Source: Sedimentisphaerales bacterium | Lineage (GTDB): Bacteria; Planctomycetota; Phycisphaerae; Sedimentisphaerales; SG8-4 | Assembly: GCA_016928975.1 (NCBI GenBank) | Contig: JAFGJR010000272.1 | Coordinates: forward strand, 1-64,000 | Direction: 5' to 3' | Length of the DNA: 64,000 nt | Part shown: positions 1 to 10,400 of the stretch, piece after piece | Numbering within the stretch: position 1 is the first letter of the stretch | Layout: each line of letters begins with the position of its first letter | The notes under the pieces: generated by a model | Database searches by the model: none | What the model was told of the DNA's origin: nothing | The model's input: only the letters and a program-made list of their open reading frames with translations | Position numbers and translations under genes: made by a program

Positions 1-29
1 TCATTATCACTCTTGAAAGGAGGATAGTC

Positions 30-3000
30 ATGGTGAAGCAACTCATTTCCGTGGTCTGCATGGGTCTCGCGTTGGCGGTGGCAGCAGGCGCTCAAGCCGC
101 CACGATGACCGTCGGCAGCGCGGCAGACACTTGGGTGGCGCCAAACGAGACAGGCACATTCGGCGCCGAAGAGTATATGGCACTGCAGGGGGCAAGCGTG
201 CGTCGTACCGGCTACCTGCGTTTCGACCTTTCCGCCCTCAACATCATCAAGGTCGAGAGTGCAACGTTGACACTGAATGTGCATGGAGCGATTCCCAAGC
301 CGCCGTACCGCAATGACACGGTCGTCATCGGTCGCTTCTCTCTATACGGCCTGAATGATGTCTCCGGCAACACCCCTCAGAACTGGGATGAGGCCGCCTT
401 GAACGTCGCCGGGACAGGCAGTGAGGTGGACTGGACGGCCGGCACGGTGGCTGTCGTCGGCGGTCGGGCCGTCGACCTGGACGGCGAAGTCGCCGGGATC
501 ACCGAGACCATCACCAATGCGGCCGCCGGGGGATATGCTCTGGGAACCACGATCACCGTCACCGGAGACGCGCTGGTTGGTTTCCTTCAAAGTCGAGTCG
601 ACGATGGCGGTCTCGTCACGTTCCTTCTCAAAAACGACGACGCCACCGATCGGGGGTACGGCATCTGCTCGAAGGAGTATGCCGATGAAGCCTATCGTCC
701 GAAGCTGGACCTGACCGTCGTGATCGGCCCGAAAACGGCGGCATCGAATCCGAGCCCGCAAGACGACGCCACCGATGTCGTTCGAGACGTCGTTCTCAGT
801 TGGCGGGCAGGAATCGACGCGATCGCGCACAACGTGTACCTGGGAACCAGCCTTGCCGATGTGGATTCGGCCAGCGCGAGTGTGCTGGTGAGTCCCGAGC
901 AGGACTCCGACGCGTACGATCCCCCCGGCCACCTGGCGTTCGGCCAGACCTACTACTGGCGGGTCGATGAGGTCGGCGCGCCCGATGGGACGGTTCATCC
1001 GGGCCCGATCTGGAGCTTCACGGTCGAGCCGTACTCCTATCCGATCACCGGCGTGACCGCCACTGCCTCCAGCTCCGACGTTGGAGTCGGACCCGAGAAT
1101 ACGGTCAACGGGTCCGGACTCGACGCCAACGACCTGCACTCGTCGTACGACAAGACCATGTGGATCAGTGGCAAGAAAGCCACACAGCCGACCTGGATTG
1201 AGTACCGCTTTGACCGCACCTATAAGCTCCATGAGATGTGGGTGTGGAACCACAACATGACCACGGAGTCGGTCGTGGGTGTGGGCTTCAAGGATGTCAC
1301 GATCGAGTGCTCGATCAACGGTGCGGACTGGACGACGCTTGGCGATTTTGAATTCACCCAGGCCCCCTCTGCCGACGGCTATGCACACAACACGACCGTC
1401 GATTTCGCTGGTGCGGCAGCCCAGTACGTCAGACTCACGCCCAAGAGCAATTGGGGCGACATGGTCGAACAGTATGGCTTGAGCGAGGTGAGGTTCTTCT
1501 ACGTTCCCACCCAGGCCGGCGAGCCGCTGCCGGCCACCGCGACGGCCGGCGTGGACCCGCGCACGCTCGTCCTGAGCTGGCGGGCCGGCCGGGAGGCAGC
1601 CTCGCACAATGTGCTGATCAGCACGGACCAGCAGGCCGTGATCGAGGGGACGGCGCCCGTTCTCACGGTAGACCAGGCGATCTGTGTGCCGTCCGCCCTG
1701 GTGCTGGGCGCGACCCACTATTGGAAAGTCGTCGAGGTCAACCGGGTCGAGACTCCCGCAGAGTGGCGGAGCGACGTCTGGAGCTTCTCCACGCTGGCGT
1801 ACCTCACCGTCGATGACTTCGAGGGCTACACCAACGAGTCGCCGAACCGGGTCTTCCAGACCTGGATCGATGGAATGGGTTTCTCGCCCGACGAATTCTT
1901 CCCGAACGGCGGCGACGGTAACGGGTCCGGGGCCCTGGTCGGCTACGATCCGACGCTCGGCGACATCATGGAGACCGACATCGTCCACGGCGGCAGGCAG
2001 GCGATGCCCCTGTACTACGACAACACCAGCGCGCCGGGGTACTCCGAGACCGTGCGCACGTTCGCCACGCCGCAGGACTGGTCCCTGTACGGCATCACCA
2101 CGCTCGTGCTCCACTTCCGAGGTGATGTGAACAACGTCCCGGCTCCTCTCTATGTGAAGATCAACGGCACGAAAGTGCTCTACAATGGTGGCACCCCAAG
2201 CACGGCGCTGGCCATTTGGAAGCAGTGGAACATCGACCTGTCCTCCGTAGGCGCCAACCTCAAGAGCGTCAAGACGCTGGCGATCGGGATTGGCGACGGC
2301 AGCGGCGGCGGGACCGGAACGATCTTCATCGACGATATTCTTCTCTATGCGACCGCCCCGCAGGTCGTCGTCGCGACGGACCCGGGTACGAGTGGCCTGG
2401 TGGCGCTCTACGGGATGGAGGACAACCTCAAGGACAGCTCCGGCAAAGGCAATGACGGCACGGCCTCCGGCAACCCACTTTTTGTGCAGGGCTTGACCGG
2501 TCACGGCAAGGCGCTGAGTTTCGACGGAACGAACGATTACGTGGACCTGCCTATCGGCTCGTTGCTGAGCGCGCTGAACAGCTCGACCTACGCCGCGTGG
2601 GTGTACTTCACGAATACCGGCAACGCCTGGCAGCGGATCTTCGACTTTGGCAATGCCGGCGCCGATGGCGCGAGCCCAAACGTGTACATGTTCCTGACGA
2701 CGAACAACGGCTCGCGGATCGTGCGATTCGCCATCCGCAACGCGGCGTCGTCGGCCGAGCAGGCCGTGAACGGTCCCGCAGCCTTGTCGACCGGCTGGCA
2801 CCATGTGGCGGTGGTGATCGACAGTACGGCCATGCAGTTGCGGCTGTACCAGGATGGAACACCGGTGGCCAGCGGCGCTACGAACGTGCTGCCCAGGGAC
2901 CTCGGTGTTACCACGCAGAACTGGCTCGGACGATCCCAGTGGACCGCCGATCCGTTCCTCGGCGGCTCCATCGACGATTTCCGCATCTACAACCGCGCCC

Positions 3001-3041
3001 TGTCGGAGTCGGAGGTCCGCTACCTCGCCGGCGACCGATAG
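30..3041 (+). CDS. Large secreted mosaic protein (DNRLRE-like, discoidin, LamG modules)
   Basis: A 1003-aa exported protein with no visible catalytic motif. A Sec signal peptide (about residues 1-23, ending AGAQAA) is followed by a DNRLRE/CBM96-like module (about 25-230, with RTGYLRFDLSAL), a fibronectin-like repeat (about 240-330, with YYWRVDEV), an F5/8 type C discoidin-like domain (about 335-490, TASSSDVGVGPENTVNG through YGLSEVRFF), a second fibronectin-like repeat, a carbohydrate-binding-like jelly roll starting at DDFEGYTNESP, and a C-terminal LamG/concanavalin-like domain (about 790-1003). The start has an excellent ribosome site (AAAGGAGGA). Two paralogs lie at 7439 and 10993. The likely role is polysaccharide or surface binding. 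Module names come from motif recognition, not from a profile search. Confidence 0.85.
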   Translation: MVKQLISVVCMGLALAVAAGAQAATMTVGSAADTWVAPNETGTFGAEEYMALQGASVRRTGYLRFDLSALNIIKVESATLTLNVHGAIPKPPYRNDTVVIGRFSLYGLNDVSGNTPQNWDEAALNVAGTGSEVDWTAGTVAVVGGRAVDLDGEVAGITETITNAAAGGYALGTTITVTGDALVGFLQSRVDDGGLVTFLLKNDDATDRGYGICSKEYADEAYRPKLDLTVVIGPKTAASNPSPQDDATDVVRDVVLSWRAGIDAIAHNVYLGTSLADVDSASASVLVSPEQDSDAYDPPGHLAFGQTYYWRVDEVGAPDGTVHPGPIWSFTVEPYSYPITGVTATASSSDVGVGPENTVNGSGLDANDLHSSYDKTMWISGKKATQPTWIEYRFDRTYKLHEMWVWNHNMTTESVVGVGFKDVTIECSINGADWTTLGDFEFTQAPSADGYAHNTTVDFAGAAAQYVRLTPKSNWGDMVEQYGLSEVRFFYVPTQAGEPLPATATAGVDPRTLVLSWRAGREAASHNVLISTDQQAVIEGTAPVLTVDQAICVPSALVLGATHYWKVVEVNRVETPAEWRSDVWSFSTLAYLTVDDFEGYTNESPNRVFQTWIDGMGFSPDEFFPNGGDGNGSGALVGYDPTLGDIMETDIVHGGRQAMPLYYDNTSAPGYSETVRTFATPQDWSLYGITTLVLHFRGDVNNVPAPLYVKINGTKVLYNGGTPSTALAIWKQWNIDLSSVGANLKSVKTLAIGIGDGSGGGTGTIFIDDILLYATAPQVVVATDPGTSGLVALYGMEDNLKDSSGKGNDGTASGNPLFVQGLTGHGKALSFDGTNDYVDLPIGSLLSALNSSTYAAWVYFTNTGNAWQRIFDFGNAGADGASPNVYMFLTTNNGSRIVRFAIRNAASSAEQAVNGPAALSTGWHHVAVVIDSTAMQLRLYQDGTPVASGATNVLPRDLGVTTQNWLGRSQWTADPFLGGSIDDFRIYNRALSESEVRYLAGDR

Positions 3042-3064
3042 TGCGGATTGCTATACGAGTATCG

Positions 3065-3096
3065 GGACAGCCGCCACGCCATCCTGGCGGCTGTCC
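3065..3096. terminator. Hairpin between convergent genes
   Basis: A perfect 12-bp stem (GGACAGCCGCCA paired with TGGCGGCTGTCC) with an 8-nt loop lies between the end of the secreted mosaic gene and the end of the minus-strand gene at 3114. There is no clear T-run, so it may be a weak bidirectional terminator or an mRNA 3'-end stabiliser. Confidence 0.6.
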
Positions 3097-3113
3097 TTGC
3101 CTGTAGCCGCACC

Positions 3114-3692
3114 TCACGCGGATGGTCGGACCACGAAGTCGCAGCCGGCGGCGAAGAACTCCATGCCGTGGTCCATTGCCTCCACCCCGAATCCGACGCC
3201 CACCGAGATCCCGAGAGCCTGCCACATCGCAGGCGCCCCCGGCAGGGTCAGACGCACGAAATCCTGCGCCCCGGACAGGTTGAGATCGTTGAACTCGGCA
3301 ATTCGGGTCCGCCCGTCATAGACGTGCACGTCCCGTACGAAGGCATCGACGGACCCGGTCGCGAAGCGGAGCATGACCGAGTCGGCCTGCAAACGCACAT
3401 CGTCGATGATCACCGGCGTGGGGACGGCGAAGTGGAACCAGTTCTCAGTTCCGGGCTTGCCCTCGACGAATACGCACCAGCCGACGCGAATCAGGCGCGC
3501 GAGCCGGTCCGGAGACTCGATCTGCATGCTGTGGCCGTGGATCCACGAGGCATAAGAGATCTTGGGTTCTTCCGCGGCGCGGGCCTGTCCTGGGATTAGC
3601 GCGGCCGCTGCCGCACCGCCAAGCACGCCCATCCCTGATAGTCTCAACATCTCACGACGGTTGGTCCTTTTAGTGACAGCTTGCTCTTCCAT
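3114..3692 (-). CDS. Tat-signal exported protein of unknown function
   Basis: About 192 aa. The start was chosen at MEEQAVTKRTNRREML because GAGGAG sits 6 nt upstream; a longer reading frame lacks such a site. The N-terminus has an RR motif followed by a hydrophobic stretch (LSGMGVLGGAAAAALIPGQARA), as in a twin-arginine signal. The mature part, about 160 aa, is rich in beta-type segments (VRLQADSVMLRFATG, ARIAEFNDL) and resembles no family I can name. A possible -35 box TTGACA (minus strand, 3851-3856) lacks a convincing -10. One copy of the 28-bp palindromic repeat lies in its upstream region. Confidence 0.65.
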   Translation of the reverse strand: MEEQAVTKRTNRREMLRLSGMGVLGGAAAAALIPGQARAAEEPKISYASWIHGHSMQIESPDRLARLIRVGWCVFVEGKPGTENWFHFAVPTPVIIDDVRLQADSVMLRFATGSVDAFVRDVHVYDGRTRIAEFNDLNLSGAQDFVRLTLPGAPAMWQALGISVGVGFGVEAMDHGMEFFAAGCDFVVRPSA

Positions 3693-3792
3693 GTGGCATC
3701 TCCTCGTACAGTCTGAAATGGATCGATTCACCCCGGCGGACTACGACGTTCGCCTGGGCCGGTCTTCTTCATGGCGCGAGAGCTGTTCTCCG

Positions 3793-3820
3793 GTAGACAC
3801 GCAGACCTTTGCGTCTCCAC
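3793..3820. repeat. 28-bp palindromic repeat, copy A (degenerate)
   Basis: Matches the pattern GTAGAGACGC...GCGTCTCTAC with a few changes (GTAGACACGC on the left, GCGTCTCCAC on the right). It is intergenic, between two minus-strand genes. Three other copies are at 4695, 22158 and 29219. Confidence 0.6.
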
Positions 3821-3921
3821 GTATCGGATGTACCAATCCCTTATTCCTCGTGTCAAATCCCTTCTCCATTGCACTGATCGATTGATATTGGAGCGTCGCT
3901 ACGCGGTGGCGTCAAGCTGAT

Positions 3922-4632
3922 TCAGTGGTAGCCTGCGCCGGGATAGAGGAGGTTCAGGGCCAGGGTGTACACCGGACTCAGGATGTAGCCGAGGAAGTTC
4001 CAGACGACGATCACGCCGATGATGCCGGCGGCGGGCTGGGCCATGAGTTCCCGGTATCGCTCCCAGGTGCTGTCGCTGAGAAACAGCGAGAGCACCTCAC
4101 TGCCGTCGAACGGGGGCAGGGGCACCAGGTTCAAGACCAGTAGAATGAGGTTCAGAGAAAACAAGATGCTGACGACGATGGCAGCCCCGGTCGCGACGCC
4201 GGACGATGTTGCCACGGTGGTTTGTGTCCACGTGACCCGGGCTGGTTCTGCGAACAGACCGATGAGCATCCCGCCACGGATGAGCAGGGCCGCAACCAGG
4301 AGGAGAGCGAGATTGGCCGCCGGGCCTGCCAGGGCCATCAGCGCCGCCTGTCGGCGGTTCCGGTGGGCCCAGTAGGGGTCGTATGGCGTGCTCGCCCAGC
4401 CGAGCATCCAGCCGCCAATCGCGAAGGAAAGGATCGGTACTATAAGCATGCCGACGGGTGACCGCTGGACATGGGGAATCGGATCGAGTGTCACAAGGCC
4501 TGCATCCCGTGCCGTCGTGTCGCCAAGTCGCAGGGCGGCAAACCCGTGCGCCGCCTCATGAAACGTCGTGGAAACGATGAACACGACCAGCCACACGAGC
4601 CCCAGTCCGATTTCCATGGGTGTCACAGTCAT
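3922..4632 (-). CDS. Site-2 protease family (M50) membrane metalloprotease
   Basis: A 236-aa polytopic membrane protein. The zinc-binding HEXXH motif is seen as FHEAAHG in the first membrane segment (about residues 24-30), and the second metal-ligand region as NLVPLPPFDGSEVL (about 166-179), the usual N-x2-P-x2-P-x-DG pattern of M50 proteases. Hydrophobic segments throughout fit the short Rip-like M50 forms, which cleave membrane-embedded substrates or have unknown targets. The start follows a GC-rich region with no outstanding ribosome site. It is flanked by two copies of the 28-bp palindromic repeat and is not obviously in an operon. Confidence 0.85.
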   Translation of the reverse strand: MTVTPMEIGLGLVWLVVFIVSTTFHEAAHGFAALRLGDTTARDAGLVTLDPIPHVQRSPVGMLIVPILSFAIGGWMLGWASTPYDPYWAHRNRRQAALMALAGPAANLALLLVAALLIRGGMLIGLFAEPARVTWTQTTVATSSGVATGAAIVVSILFSLNLILLVLNLVPLPPFDGSEVLSLFLSDSTWERYRELMAQPAAGIIGVIVVWNFLGYILSPVYTLALNLLYPGAGYH

Positions 4633-4694
4633 CTGCGGCCTTTCAAATCATCCTTGTCTCCCATTCGCAACGCCGCAAGGCGCTCCTCCACGCC

Positions 4695-4722
4695 GTGGAG
4701 ATGCGAGATCTTGCGTCTCTGC
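4695..4722. repeat. 28-bp palindromic repeat, copy B
   Basis: The core GATGCGAGATCTTGCGTCTC is an imperfect palindrome matching the copies at 3793, 22158 and 29219. It lies just upstream of the truncated uroporphyrinogen-decarboxylase-like fragment and 63 bp from the start of the M50 gene. Confidence 0.75.
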
Positions 4723-4759
4723 AGGTACCTTTGCAGGCGCATCGCGAACGACGTTCAGT

Positions 4760-5296
4760 ATGACACAACAGAGGCAGTCCGGCAACGCCCTGGGCGACCT
4801 GATCGATGTGGTGATGATCGGGGATGATCGGGCCGGCCAGAGCGGGCACTTGTTCTCACCCGCCTTCTATCGCAGGGTCGTCAAGCCCCGTCAGAAGGCG
4901 CTCGTCCAACGAATAAAATCGCTCACGCGGGCGAAAATCTGGTATCATACATGTGGCAGTTGCCTGGAGCATGTCCCGGACTTGCTCGACAACGGGATCG
5001 ACATTCTCAACCCGGTCCAGACAAGCGCGGCTGGGATGGCCCCGGCACTGCTGAAGCAGCGATACGGCCGTGAGTTGGTTTTCTGGGGCGGAGGCTGTGA
5101 CGCGCAGCGCGTCCTGCCCTCCGCGACGCCGAAGCAGGTTCGCCAGCAGGTCCGCCGGAACCTGGAGATCTTCAAGACCGGCGGTGAGCATGTGTTCAGC
5201 GGTATCCACAATATCCAGGCGGACGTGCCGCCCGAGAATATCGTGGCATTGTTCGATGCAGCATACGAATACGGGTGGACGAGGGGTGCGACGTGA
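4760..5296 (+). pseudogene. C-terminal remnant of a uroporphyrinogen decarboxylase-like (MtaA/CmuA) gene
   Basis: The translation from MTQQRQSGN to RGAT, about 178 aa, matches only the C-terminal half of the URO-D/methyltransferase barrel: a DVVMIGDD-like strand, SPAFYRRVVKPRQKALV, the WYHTCGSC segment, DILNPVQ and the [14 protein letters not shown] region. The N-terminal half is missing and the sequence upstream is antisense to the M50 gene, so this is a truncated remnant. A paralog of normal length is at 21379-22572. The open frame stops just before the pseudopilin start. Confidence 0.75.
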
Positions 5297-5297
5297 T

Positions 5298-6125
5298 ATG
5301 GGTGAAGAAATGATGGACAACAGGCAGAGTGCCTCACGCGGATTCACACTCATCGAGTTGCTGGTCGTCATCGCCATCATCGCCATCCTCATGGCGATCC
5401 TCATGCCGGCGCTGAGTCGTGCTCGCGAGCAGGGCAAGCGCGCCGCCTGCATGAGCAACACCAAGAACCTGGCCCTGGCCTGGAACGTCTACGCCGACGA
5501 CCATGATGCGAAGATGGTCAACGCCAACACGAACGTGGATGGCAACGCCACGCCGGGACAGGGCTGGAATCGGGACGAGACCTGCTGGGTCTACTGGCCA
5601 GGCCAGGACGCCACGGAGGAAGTGGCGCTGCGGGAGTTGCGGCGGGGACTGCTCTTTCCGTACTGCCCCAGCGAGAACCTGTTCAAGTGCCCGACGGGCA
5701 TTCGCGGTGAGGTCGTCACCTACGCCATTCCCGACGCCATGAACGGCTACTACTACATTCCCGGCGCCCAGCAGCAAATCAAGACGTTGAAGACCCAGAT
5801 CAAGAACCCGAGTGAGCAGATCGTCTTCCTGGACGAGGGCCGGCTCAGTCCCTCCAGTTGGACGATCCACTACGATCAGGAGCGATGGTGGGATCAGATC
5901 ACCGCCCGTCACGGCGACGGCACGAACTTCTCGTTCGCTGACTCGCATACGGAGTACTGGAAGTGGAAGGACCCGCGCACCCTGGATGTGGCGAAGGCGG
6001 AGTACAACTACTGGCAGAACACCGGCCGCAACGGCAGTGAGTCGACGCAGCCGGGAAATAAGGACCTGCATCGCGTTCAGCGAGGCGTCTTCGGCCGGCT
6101 GGGGTACACACCAGCCTCCAACTGA
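5298..6125 (+). CDS. Prepilin-type secreted pseudopilin
   Basis: About 275 aa from ATG at 5298; ATGs at 5310 and 5313 are alternatives. The type IV prepilin signature [22 protein letters not shown], cleaved after G by prepilin peptidase, is followed by a long amphipathic helix ([30 protein letters not shown]) and a globular part with [20 protein letters not shown], resembling the H-X9-DG region of planctomycete pseudopilins. Planctomycetes use many such proteins in type II-like secretion or surface appendages. It sits 38 bp upstream of a second pseudopilin, with which it shares the motif WKDPRTL/I, so the pair looks like a tandem duplication and probably an operon. Confidence 0.9.
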   Translation: MGEEMMDNRQSASRGFTLIELLVVIAIIAILMAILMPALSRAREQGKRAACMSNTKNLALAWNVYADDHDAKMVNANTNVDGNATPGQGWNRDETCWVYWPGQDATEEVALRELRRGLLFPYCPSENLFKCPTGIRGEVVTYAIPDAMNGYYYIPGAQQQIKTLKTQIKNPSEQIVFLDEGRLSPSSWTIHYDQERWWDQITARHGDGTNFSFADSHTEYWKWKDPRTLDVAKAEYNYWQNTGRNGSESTQPGNKDLHRVQRGVFGRLGYTPASN

Positions 6126-6163
6126 CAGGACCCTGCACGATCGCTGAATCGGTCGGGTGTGGA

Positions 6164-7009
6164 ATGACGTCAGAGAACAAGCCTGCACAACGGACCGGCG
6201 AGAAAGTGACCTGCGGGACCGACAGGACTCCCGCGATTCGCCTTGCCTCGGCGGCCTTTACACTCATCGAGCTGCTCATCGTCATTGCGATCATCGCCGT
6301 GCTGATGGCGGTGCTTATCCCGGCCCTGAGCCGGGCGAAGGAGATGGGCAAGCGTGCCGCTTGCATGAACAACCTCAAGACGCTGGCTCTGGCCTGGACG
6401 CTGTACTGTTCTGACCACGAGGGTCTGATGCCCTCGTCGCAGGCCCTGGTGGACAAGGGGTGGGTCCGGGGTCTGACCGGGACGTACGCGATCCGTCCGG
6501 TCGAGGCGCCGTTGCAGGAGCAGATAGCCGCCATCCGCGCGGGCGAGCTGTACCGGTACGTCACAACGGAGAAGGTGTATCGCTGTCCGGTGGCCAGGAG
6601 AAACGAGATGCGGACCTACAGTGCGGCGCCGTCACTGAATGGTCCCGTCGTGGAGACCGACGCTCCGATCGTCAAGAACCTCAACCTGCTACGACAGTTG
6701 TCCATTCGTCTGGTCTTCATCGACGACCACGGGGAGAACTGGGACGCCCTGTGGTACATCTTCTACAAGGAGCCGCGATGGTGGAACCCGGTCCCGATGC
6801 GGCACGGGGCGGGCACGGTCGCTTCCTTTGCGGATGTGCACTCGGAGTTTCACGGTTGGAAAGACCCGCGCACCATCGAATACGCCCAGATGACGTGGCT
6901 GCAGGCAGAAACCAGTCGTGGGTCGGAGCCGGCCCAGCCAGGCAACCAGGATCTGCGATGGGTCCAGACCGCCGTGTGGGGCAAGCTCGGCTACACGTTC
7001 CAACCCTGA
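6164..7009 (+). CDS. Prepilin-type secreted pseudopilin, tandem paralog
   Basis: A 281-aa protein with an unusually long leader (about 26 residues) before the class III signal [22 protein letters not shown]. Cleavage would follow alanine rather than glycine, which is atypical. The rest parallels the upstream gene: [30 protein letters not shown], then [28 protein letters not shown] and a C-terminal [11 protein letters not shown] that matches [12 protein letters not shown] of its neighbour. Secretion or appendage assembly is the expected role. No partner such as GspD or GspE is encoded in the window. Confidence 0.88.
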   Translation: MTSENKPAQRTGEKVTCGTDRTPAIRLASAAFTLIELLIVIAIIAVLMAVLIPALSRAKEMGKRAACMNNLKTLALAWTLYCSDHEGLMPSSQALVDKGWVRGLTGTYAIRPVEAPLQEQIAAIRAGELYRYVTTEKVYRCPVARRNEMRTYSAAPSLNGPVVETDAPIVKNLNLLRQLSIRLVFIDDHGENWDALWYIFYKEPRWWNPVPMRHGAGTVASFADVHSEFHGWKDPRTIEYAQMTWLQAETSRGSEPAQPGNQDLRWVQTAVWGKLGYTFQP

Positions 7010-7300
7010 TGGTCTCCACCACGGTCGCCGCGTAGTAGGCCGACGCAAAATGGCGAAAGAAAAACGCAAAGATGCGTTGTCCCCTCAGCCGATCTACGAT
7101 AGGTTAAAAGTACTCGGAGGTCGGTCCTGCCTGACGGAGCGGCGGTTGCCCGCAGGATGATCTCCGCATCGAAAGCCCGATGTTTTGCCAGAGTTATCGA
7201 GTATCGAAGGGCTTGGGGCAACATTGACTGCGCACCAGCACGGGGCCTGGGCCGAGACCTCCTTCCGGACCAGGCCCTACAACTATTGCCCGGTTGTGAA

Positions 7301-7329
7301 TTGACGCCGAGCAAGCCATTCTGTAGAAT
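7301..7329 (+). promoter_or_regulatory. sigma70-type promoter for the secreted protein at 7439
   Basis: TTGACG (7301-7306), a 17-nt spacer, and TAGAAT (7324-7329) form a near-consensus promoter. Transcription would start near 7336, leaving a leader of about 100 nt. It is the only convincing element in the 429-nt gap 7010-7438, whose other short open frames have no coding support. Confidence 0.6.
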
Positions 7330-7438
7330 GAAGCCTGTATAACCTGTGGATTCCTGGAATTCCGGGCGTCGGTCGGGTGACCGCCCGCGGGCCCGTGACT
7401 TGGAATCCGCAATCGGTAATTTCAAGAGGAGGACTGCT

Positions 7439-10400
7439 ATGCACAAGCAAACGCTCTATCTCGCCTGTCTCATCGTGTCGTTCGGCCTGGCCGCCAAGGG
7501 ACAAGCCCTCAAGCCTTTCCAGCAGGATAGCGGGCCAGACGGGATCGTCTCCATGGAAGCGGAGCACTGCGATGACAACTTCGCTCCAGGTGCGAACAAA
7601 TGGGTAGAGGTTGGGCCAACGGGGGGCTTCACCGGTGTCAAAGGCATGCAATGCAACGGCGCAGGGGTCATCAAGGAGGGTTACGCCACCGCGGCCCCGG
7701 GCATGGGCTATCGGATCAACTTCGTCACGACCGGGACGCACTATGTGTGGGTGCGGGCCTACGGCGCCACCGGCAACGACGATTCCTGTCACATGGGCTT
7801 GGACCGTGAGCCGATCGCGACCGGTTTGTGGATGAGCGGCTGGAATGGGATCTATGCGTGGTCCAACAACCGCTCCGGCGGACAGGCCACGTTCGAGATC
7901 CCCAGTCCCGGCACTCACACGGTGAACATCTGGGTGCGTGAGGACGGCCTGATCGTCGACAAGATTGTGGTCACGACGAACCCGGATTATACCCCGGAGG
8001 GGGACGGTCCGCCGGAGAGCCCTCGCGGCGTGCCGGCCAATGCCCTGGGTCCCAATCCGGCCAGCGGCGCGACCGACGTCCCGCGGGACACGATTCTTTC
8101 CTGGAAGCCGGGACCGTATGCCGCGAAGCACGATGTCTACTTCGGCACCGATCGCGACGCCGTCCAGAATGCCGAGAGGACGAGCCCGTCCACTGTGCTG
8201 GTTAGCCTGGGCCAGGACGCCAACACGTACGATCCGCCCGGGTATCTCACGTTCGGGCAGACCTACTACTGGCGCATCGACGAATTCAACGCTCCCCCCG
8301 ACACCAGTATGTTCCGTGGCGGGGTATGGAGCTTCACGGTCGAGCCGTTTTCCTATCCAGTCACAGGCGTGAAGGCCACCGCCTCCAGCATGCACGATGC
8401 GACCATGGGACCGGAGAAGACGGTGGATGGCTCCGGGTTGAACGCCAACGACGAGCACTCGACGATTGGCAGTGATATGTGGCTCAGCAGCGGCGCCGGG
8501 GCCCAACCCACCTGGATCCAATACGAGTTCGAGCGAGTCTCCCGGCTCGACAAGATGTGGGTGTGGAACTCGAACCAGTCGGTGGAAAGCATCTTCGGAA
8601 TGGGAATCAAGAACGCGACGGTCGAGTACTCCACGGATGGCGTCGCTTGGACGCCTCTGGCCGATGTGGAGTTCATCCAGGCGCCGGGGCGCGACGGCTA
8701 CATCCATAACACGACCGTGGACTTCGGTGGTGTGGCGGCCAAGTACGTGAAGATCACCGCCAGGAGCAACTGGGGTGGACCCGCGCAGTATGGCCTCAGC
8801 GAGGTGCGGTTCTTCTCCGTCCCGGTGTATGCAAGTCAACCTCAGCCGGCCTCCGGAAAGGTGGGCGTCGATGTGGACGCGGTATTGAGCTGGCGGGCCG
8901 GGCGGGAGGCGTCGGTGCACAATCTCTACTTCGGCACGGACAGCCAGGCGGTCGCCGACGGCACGGCCCTGGTGGATGTGGTCAGCGAGCACAGCTACGA
9001 TCTGGGTCCGATGGACCTTGGGCTGGGGAACGTATATCACTGGAAGGTTGATGAAGTCAACAAGGTTGAGACCCCCGACGTCTGGGCGGGGAGCCTCTGG
9101 AGCTTCTCTACGCCGGAGTTTCTCGTCGTGGATGATTTCGAGGCTTACACGAATGACTCGCCCAAGCGTGTTTTCCAGACGTGGGTGGATGGTCTCGGCT
9201 TTTCACCGGATGAGTATTTCCTCAATGGCAATCCGGGCAACGACAGCGGCGCGATCGTCGGGTACGATCCGTCGGTAGGCGATGTCATGGAGATGACGAT
9301 CGTGCACGGCGGCATGCAATCGGTGCCCATCGAGTACAACAATGTGAATTCGCCATACTACTCCGAAGCCGAGCGGACTTGGGAGACGCCGCAGGACTGG
9401 ACCGCCCATGGGGCAGAGATCCTGCGGATCTTCTTCCGGGGCAATCCGCTCCGCTTCGAGGACAAAGCCGGCACGATCACCATGAGCGCCGCCGGCGCGG
9501 ACATCTGGTATGCCGCCGACGAGTTCACATTTGCCTGGAAGCCGCTCACTGGAAATGCCACCATTGTCGCCAAAGTGGAGAGCGTCGAGAACACCGATCC
9601 ATGGGCCAAGGCCGGCGTGATGATTCGTGAGAACCTCAGGCCCGATTCGCGGTTTGCCGCCGTCTACGCGACGGCTGGCAATGGCGTTCGCTTCCAGGCG
9701 AGACTGCTCAACGCCGGCTCCGCGACCAGCGATACGTCGGTCGCGACAGATGAGCAGAAGGTCCTGACGGCCCCCGTCTGGATCAAGCTGGAGCGCAACG
9801 GCAACGCGTTCAGCGGCTTCTACTCCACCGACGGCGCCAAGTGGACGGCAATGTCGTGGAATCCCCAGACGATCACGATGGCGGGGACTATCTACATCGG
9901 CCTGGTGGTCACCAGCCACGCAACCGGCGTCGGATGCACCGGGCAGTTCTCCAATGTCTCCATCCCGGGTGTCTCCGGAGCATGGCAGTCTGCGGAGGTC
10001 GGGATCGACCATCTGCTGAACGACCGTGCCAACCTCTACGTGTCCGTGCTGGATGCTGCCGGTCATACGGCCACAGTCACTCACTCGGACCCGGACGCCG
10101 TTCTGCAGGACACGTGGCAGCGATGGGATATCCCGCTGGCCGACTTGCAGAGCGCCGGCGCCAACGTCGCAGCGGTCAAGAAGATGTGCATCGGCGTGGG
10201 CAACCGACAGAGTCCTTCTGCCGGCGGCGCGGGAAGCATCTTCATCGACGATGTCGGCGTGGGCCGTCCCGGTCTGGCCGATCCCGGCAAGGGGGGCCTG
10301 GTGGCTTCCTACGCGTTCGAGAACAATCTCGACGACGGCTCGGGCAATGACCACGCCGGCACAGCGGTCGGCGACCCGAAGTACGTGCAGGGTCCGGCTG

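Noticed and set aside
342..2804. 820-codon open frame antisense to the first secreted mosaic gene
   Set aside because: High-GC codon use keeps the opposite strand open; its translation is arginine/glycine-rich with no domain, and the sense strand has signal peptide and clear modules.
7050..7160. 36-aa plus-strand frame starting MAKEKRKDALSPQ
   Set aside because: No ribosome site, no conserved motif, and the region otherwise looks like a spacer upstream of a promoter.
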